Assembly: GCA_934193095.1 (NCBI GenBank)
Contig: CAKPUX010000076.1
Coordinates: forward strand, 1-7,010
Direction of reading: 5' to 3'
From: an uncultured Dialister sp.
GTDB taxonomy: Bacteria; Bacillota; Negativicutes; Veillonellales; Dialisteraceae
Length of the DNA: 7,010 bases
Shown here: one piece after another, positions 6,633-7,010 of the stretch
Position numbering within the stretch: the stretch's first letter is position 1
Layout: each line of letters starts with the position of its first letter
Made by a program: the position numbers and the translations under genes
Notes under the pieces: generated by a model
Told to the model about the DNA's origin: nothing
Databases searched by the model: none
Seen by the model: the letters and a program-made list of their open reading frames with translations, nothing else

Positions 6633-6670
6633 CCGGAAAACGACCCAGACAAAAACTTCCTATAGCAAAC

Positions 6671-6720
6671 AAGAAGGAGCTATGAAGAAATGAATCCTCA
6701 TTTCTTCACAGCTCCTTTTT
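6671..6720 (+). terminator. Strong intrinsic terminator of larA
   Basis: Begins 38 bases after the larA stop. An 8-bp outer stem AAGGAGCT/AGCTCCTT (6674-6681 and 6710-6717), one A/C mismatch, then an 11-bp inner stem (6683-6693 and 6698-6708) with an ATCC loop, followed by TTTTT at 6716-6720. Three further pairs are possible at the base. The stem is long and A/U-rich inside. It closes larA as a monocistronic unit. Confidence 0.9.
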
Positions 6721-6735
6721 ACTATGCTTTCATTT

Positions 6736-6763
6736 GGTTCAGTGGTGAGGGTTCAGTGGTGAG
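6736..6763 (+). repeat. 14-base perfect tandem duplication
   Basis: GGTTCAGTGGTGAG occurs twice head to tail (6736-6749 and 6750-6763). Fourteen bases is two heptads (GGTTCAG and TGGTGAG), and the G/T-rich wording resembles TGACTGG-type units of the arrays at 271-322 and 5028-5110, so it may be a short relative of them. The duplication abuts the dispersed repeat that begins at 6763. Confidence 0.7.
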
Positions 6764-6846
6764 GTGGCGGCTTCGCCGCCTTTTTTAGAAGATGGTATTC
6801 TCGTATCGCAGCCTTCCCCGCTTGGGTAATGCTGACGATACGAGAA
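6763..6846 (-). repeat. Inverted copy of the 57-base repeat with long hairpin
   Basis: 6763-6819 is the inverted partner of 5178-5234, and 6810-6833 is the inverted partner of 68-91, so this copy joins the parts found separately elsewhere. It also forms a long hairpin: an 11-bp perfect arm at 6798-6808 and 6836-6846, then, after one bulged A (6835), a 4-bp CAGC/GCTG stem (6809-6812 and 6831-6834) closing an 18-base loop. The matching arm is absent at 5178-5234. Confidence 0.7.
6766..6786 (+). terminator. Second terminator-like hairpin
   Basis: A perfect 6-bp stem GGCGGC/GCCGCC (6766-6771 and 6775-6780) with a TTC loop is followed by six T residues (6781-6786), a standard rightward intrinsic terminator shape about 130 bases after larA. 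It lies inside the dispersed repeat. The other copy at 5219-5234 has only part of this stem and no T-run, so the terminator form is special to this copy. It could act as a backup for the terminator at 6671-6720. Confidence 0.55.
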
Positions 6847-6970
6847 GAACGCTCTCCGCAGTTCTTCGGGCATTCCTCCCCGCTGCGAACTCGTTGAAGA
6901 GGGACACACCGAAGGAAGCGGATGGATGGCAGTGATCTGAAAACGAGTGAGAAACCATCCGCTCCCCGTT
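6847..6970. other. Gene-free stretch with 9-bp inverted repeat
   Basis: No convincing coding sequence. AGCGGATGG at 6917-6925 is exactly complementary to CCATCCGCT at 6955-6963, with 29 bases between. There is no T-run after the right arm, so it is not a terminator. It could be part of a longer repeat whose other members lie outside the window, or a remnant. No promoter or ribosome binding site stood out. Confidence 0.4.
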
Positions 6971-7001
6971 TCGTCATCCCGAGCGCAGCCGAGGGATCTT
7001 T
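6971..7001. repeat. TCATCC/GGATGA-type dispersed repeat
   Basis: Imperfect palindrome with outer ATCCC/GGGAT pairing around a GAGCGCAGCCGA core, then TCTTT. It is the inverted, better-preserved relative of 204-234. Sequences of this TCATCCnGAGCGnAGnnGAGGGATC form are familiar as scattered intergenic repeats in many bacteria. They are probably non-autonomous dispersed repeats, and no transposase is nearby. Confidence 0.55.
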
Positions 7002-7010
7002 CTGGCAGAC

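Noticed and set aside
5152..6846. Composite transposon around larA
   Set aside because: No transposase, no recognisable insertion-sequence ends and no visible target duplication. The flanking repeats are short and have further copies nearby, so a dispersed family is the simpler reading.
6753..6977. Small minus-strand open frame in the right intergenic region
   Set aside because: It runs through the dispersed repeat, and its IREYH-containing peptide also appears from the other copy of the repeat near 5190, so the likeness is repeat-derived. No ribosome site was seen.

Overview
This window holds two complete single-gene units set back to back, surrounded by repeat-rich intergenic DNA. On the minus strand, 4876 to 320, is a full-length glutamate synthase large subunit (GltB, 1518 residues). 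On the plus strand, 5331 to 6632, is a LarA-family nickel-dependent 2-hydroxyacid racemase (433 residues). No RNA gene, transposase, integrase, CRISPR array or phage gene is visible. Base composition (GC-rich, third codon positions dominated by G or C), extended -10 promoters, AGGAGG-type ribosome binding sites and intrinsic terminators suggest an anaerobic, GC-rich member of the Firmicutes. The intergenic repeat style makes me think of Negativicutes (Dialister, Megasphaera or Selenomonas relatives), but that is an impression and not proof.

Layout. 1-319: no gene; a hairpin repeat at the window edge, a second related repeat, a rightward terminator-like hairpin, a diverged copy of a widespread TCATCC-type repeat, and a 7-base-unit array that runs into the gltB stop codon. 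No feature was found in 122-203 or 235-253. 320-4876: gltB. 4877-5330: no gene; a divergent control region with the gltB ribosome binding site, a terminator-shaped hairpin inside the gltB leader, the gltB promoter, a second 7-base array, a 57-base dispersed repeat with hairpins, and the larA promoter and ribosome binding site. 5331-6632: larA. 6633-7010: no gene; a strong larA terminator, a 14-base tandem duplication, a second terminator-like hairpin, an inverted copy of the 57-base repeat, a long-range inverted repeat, and a TCATCC-type repeat.

Function. GltB makes glutamate from 2-oxoglutarate and glutamine-derived ammonia, and normally needs GltD or ferredoxin as electron donor. LarA-family enzymes interconvert the stereoisomers of a 2-hydroxyacid and need the nickel-pincer cofactor made by LarB, LarC and LarE. 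None of these partners is in the window. The two genes are transcribed divergently from separate promoters about 310 bases apart, and nothing visible ties them into one pathway.

The points most worth a second look are the promoter-to-gene hairpin plus U-run ahead of gltB (possible attenuator), the two 7-base arrays flanking gltB in opposite orientation, the inverted 57-base repeats flanking larA, and the drift from G-ending to C-ending codons along gltB. I found no evidence of a wholly new multi-gene system here.
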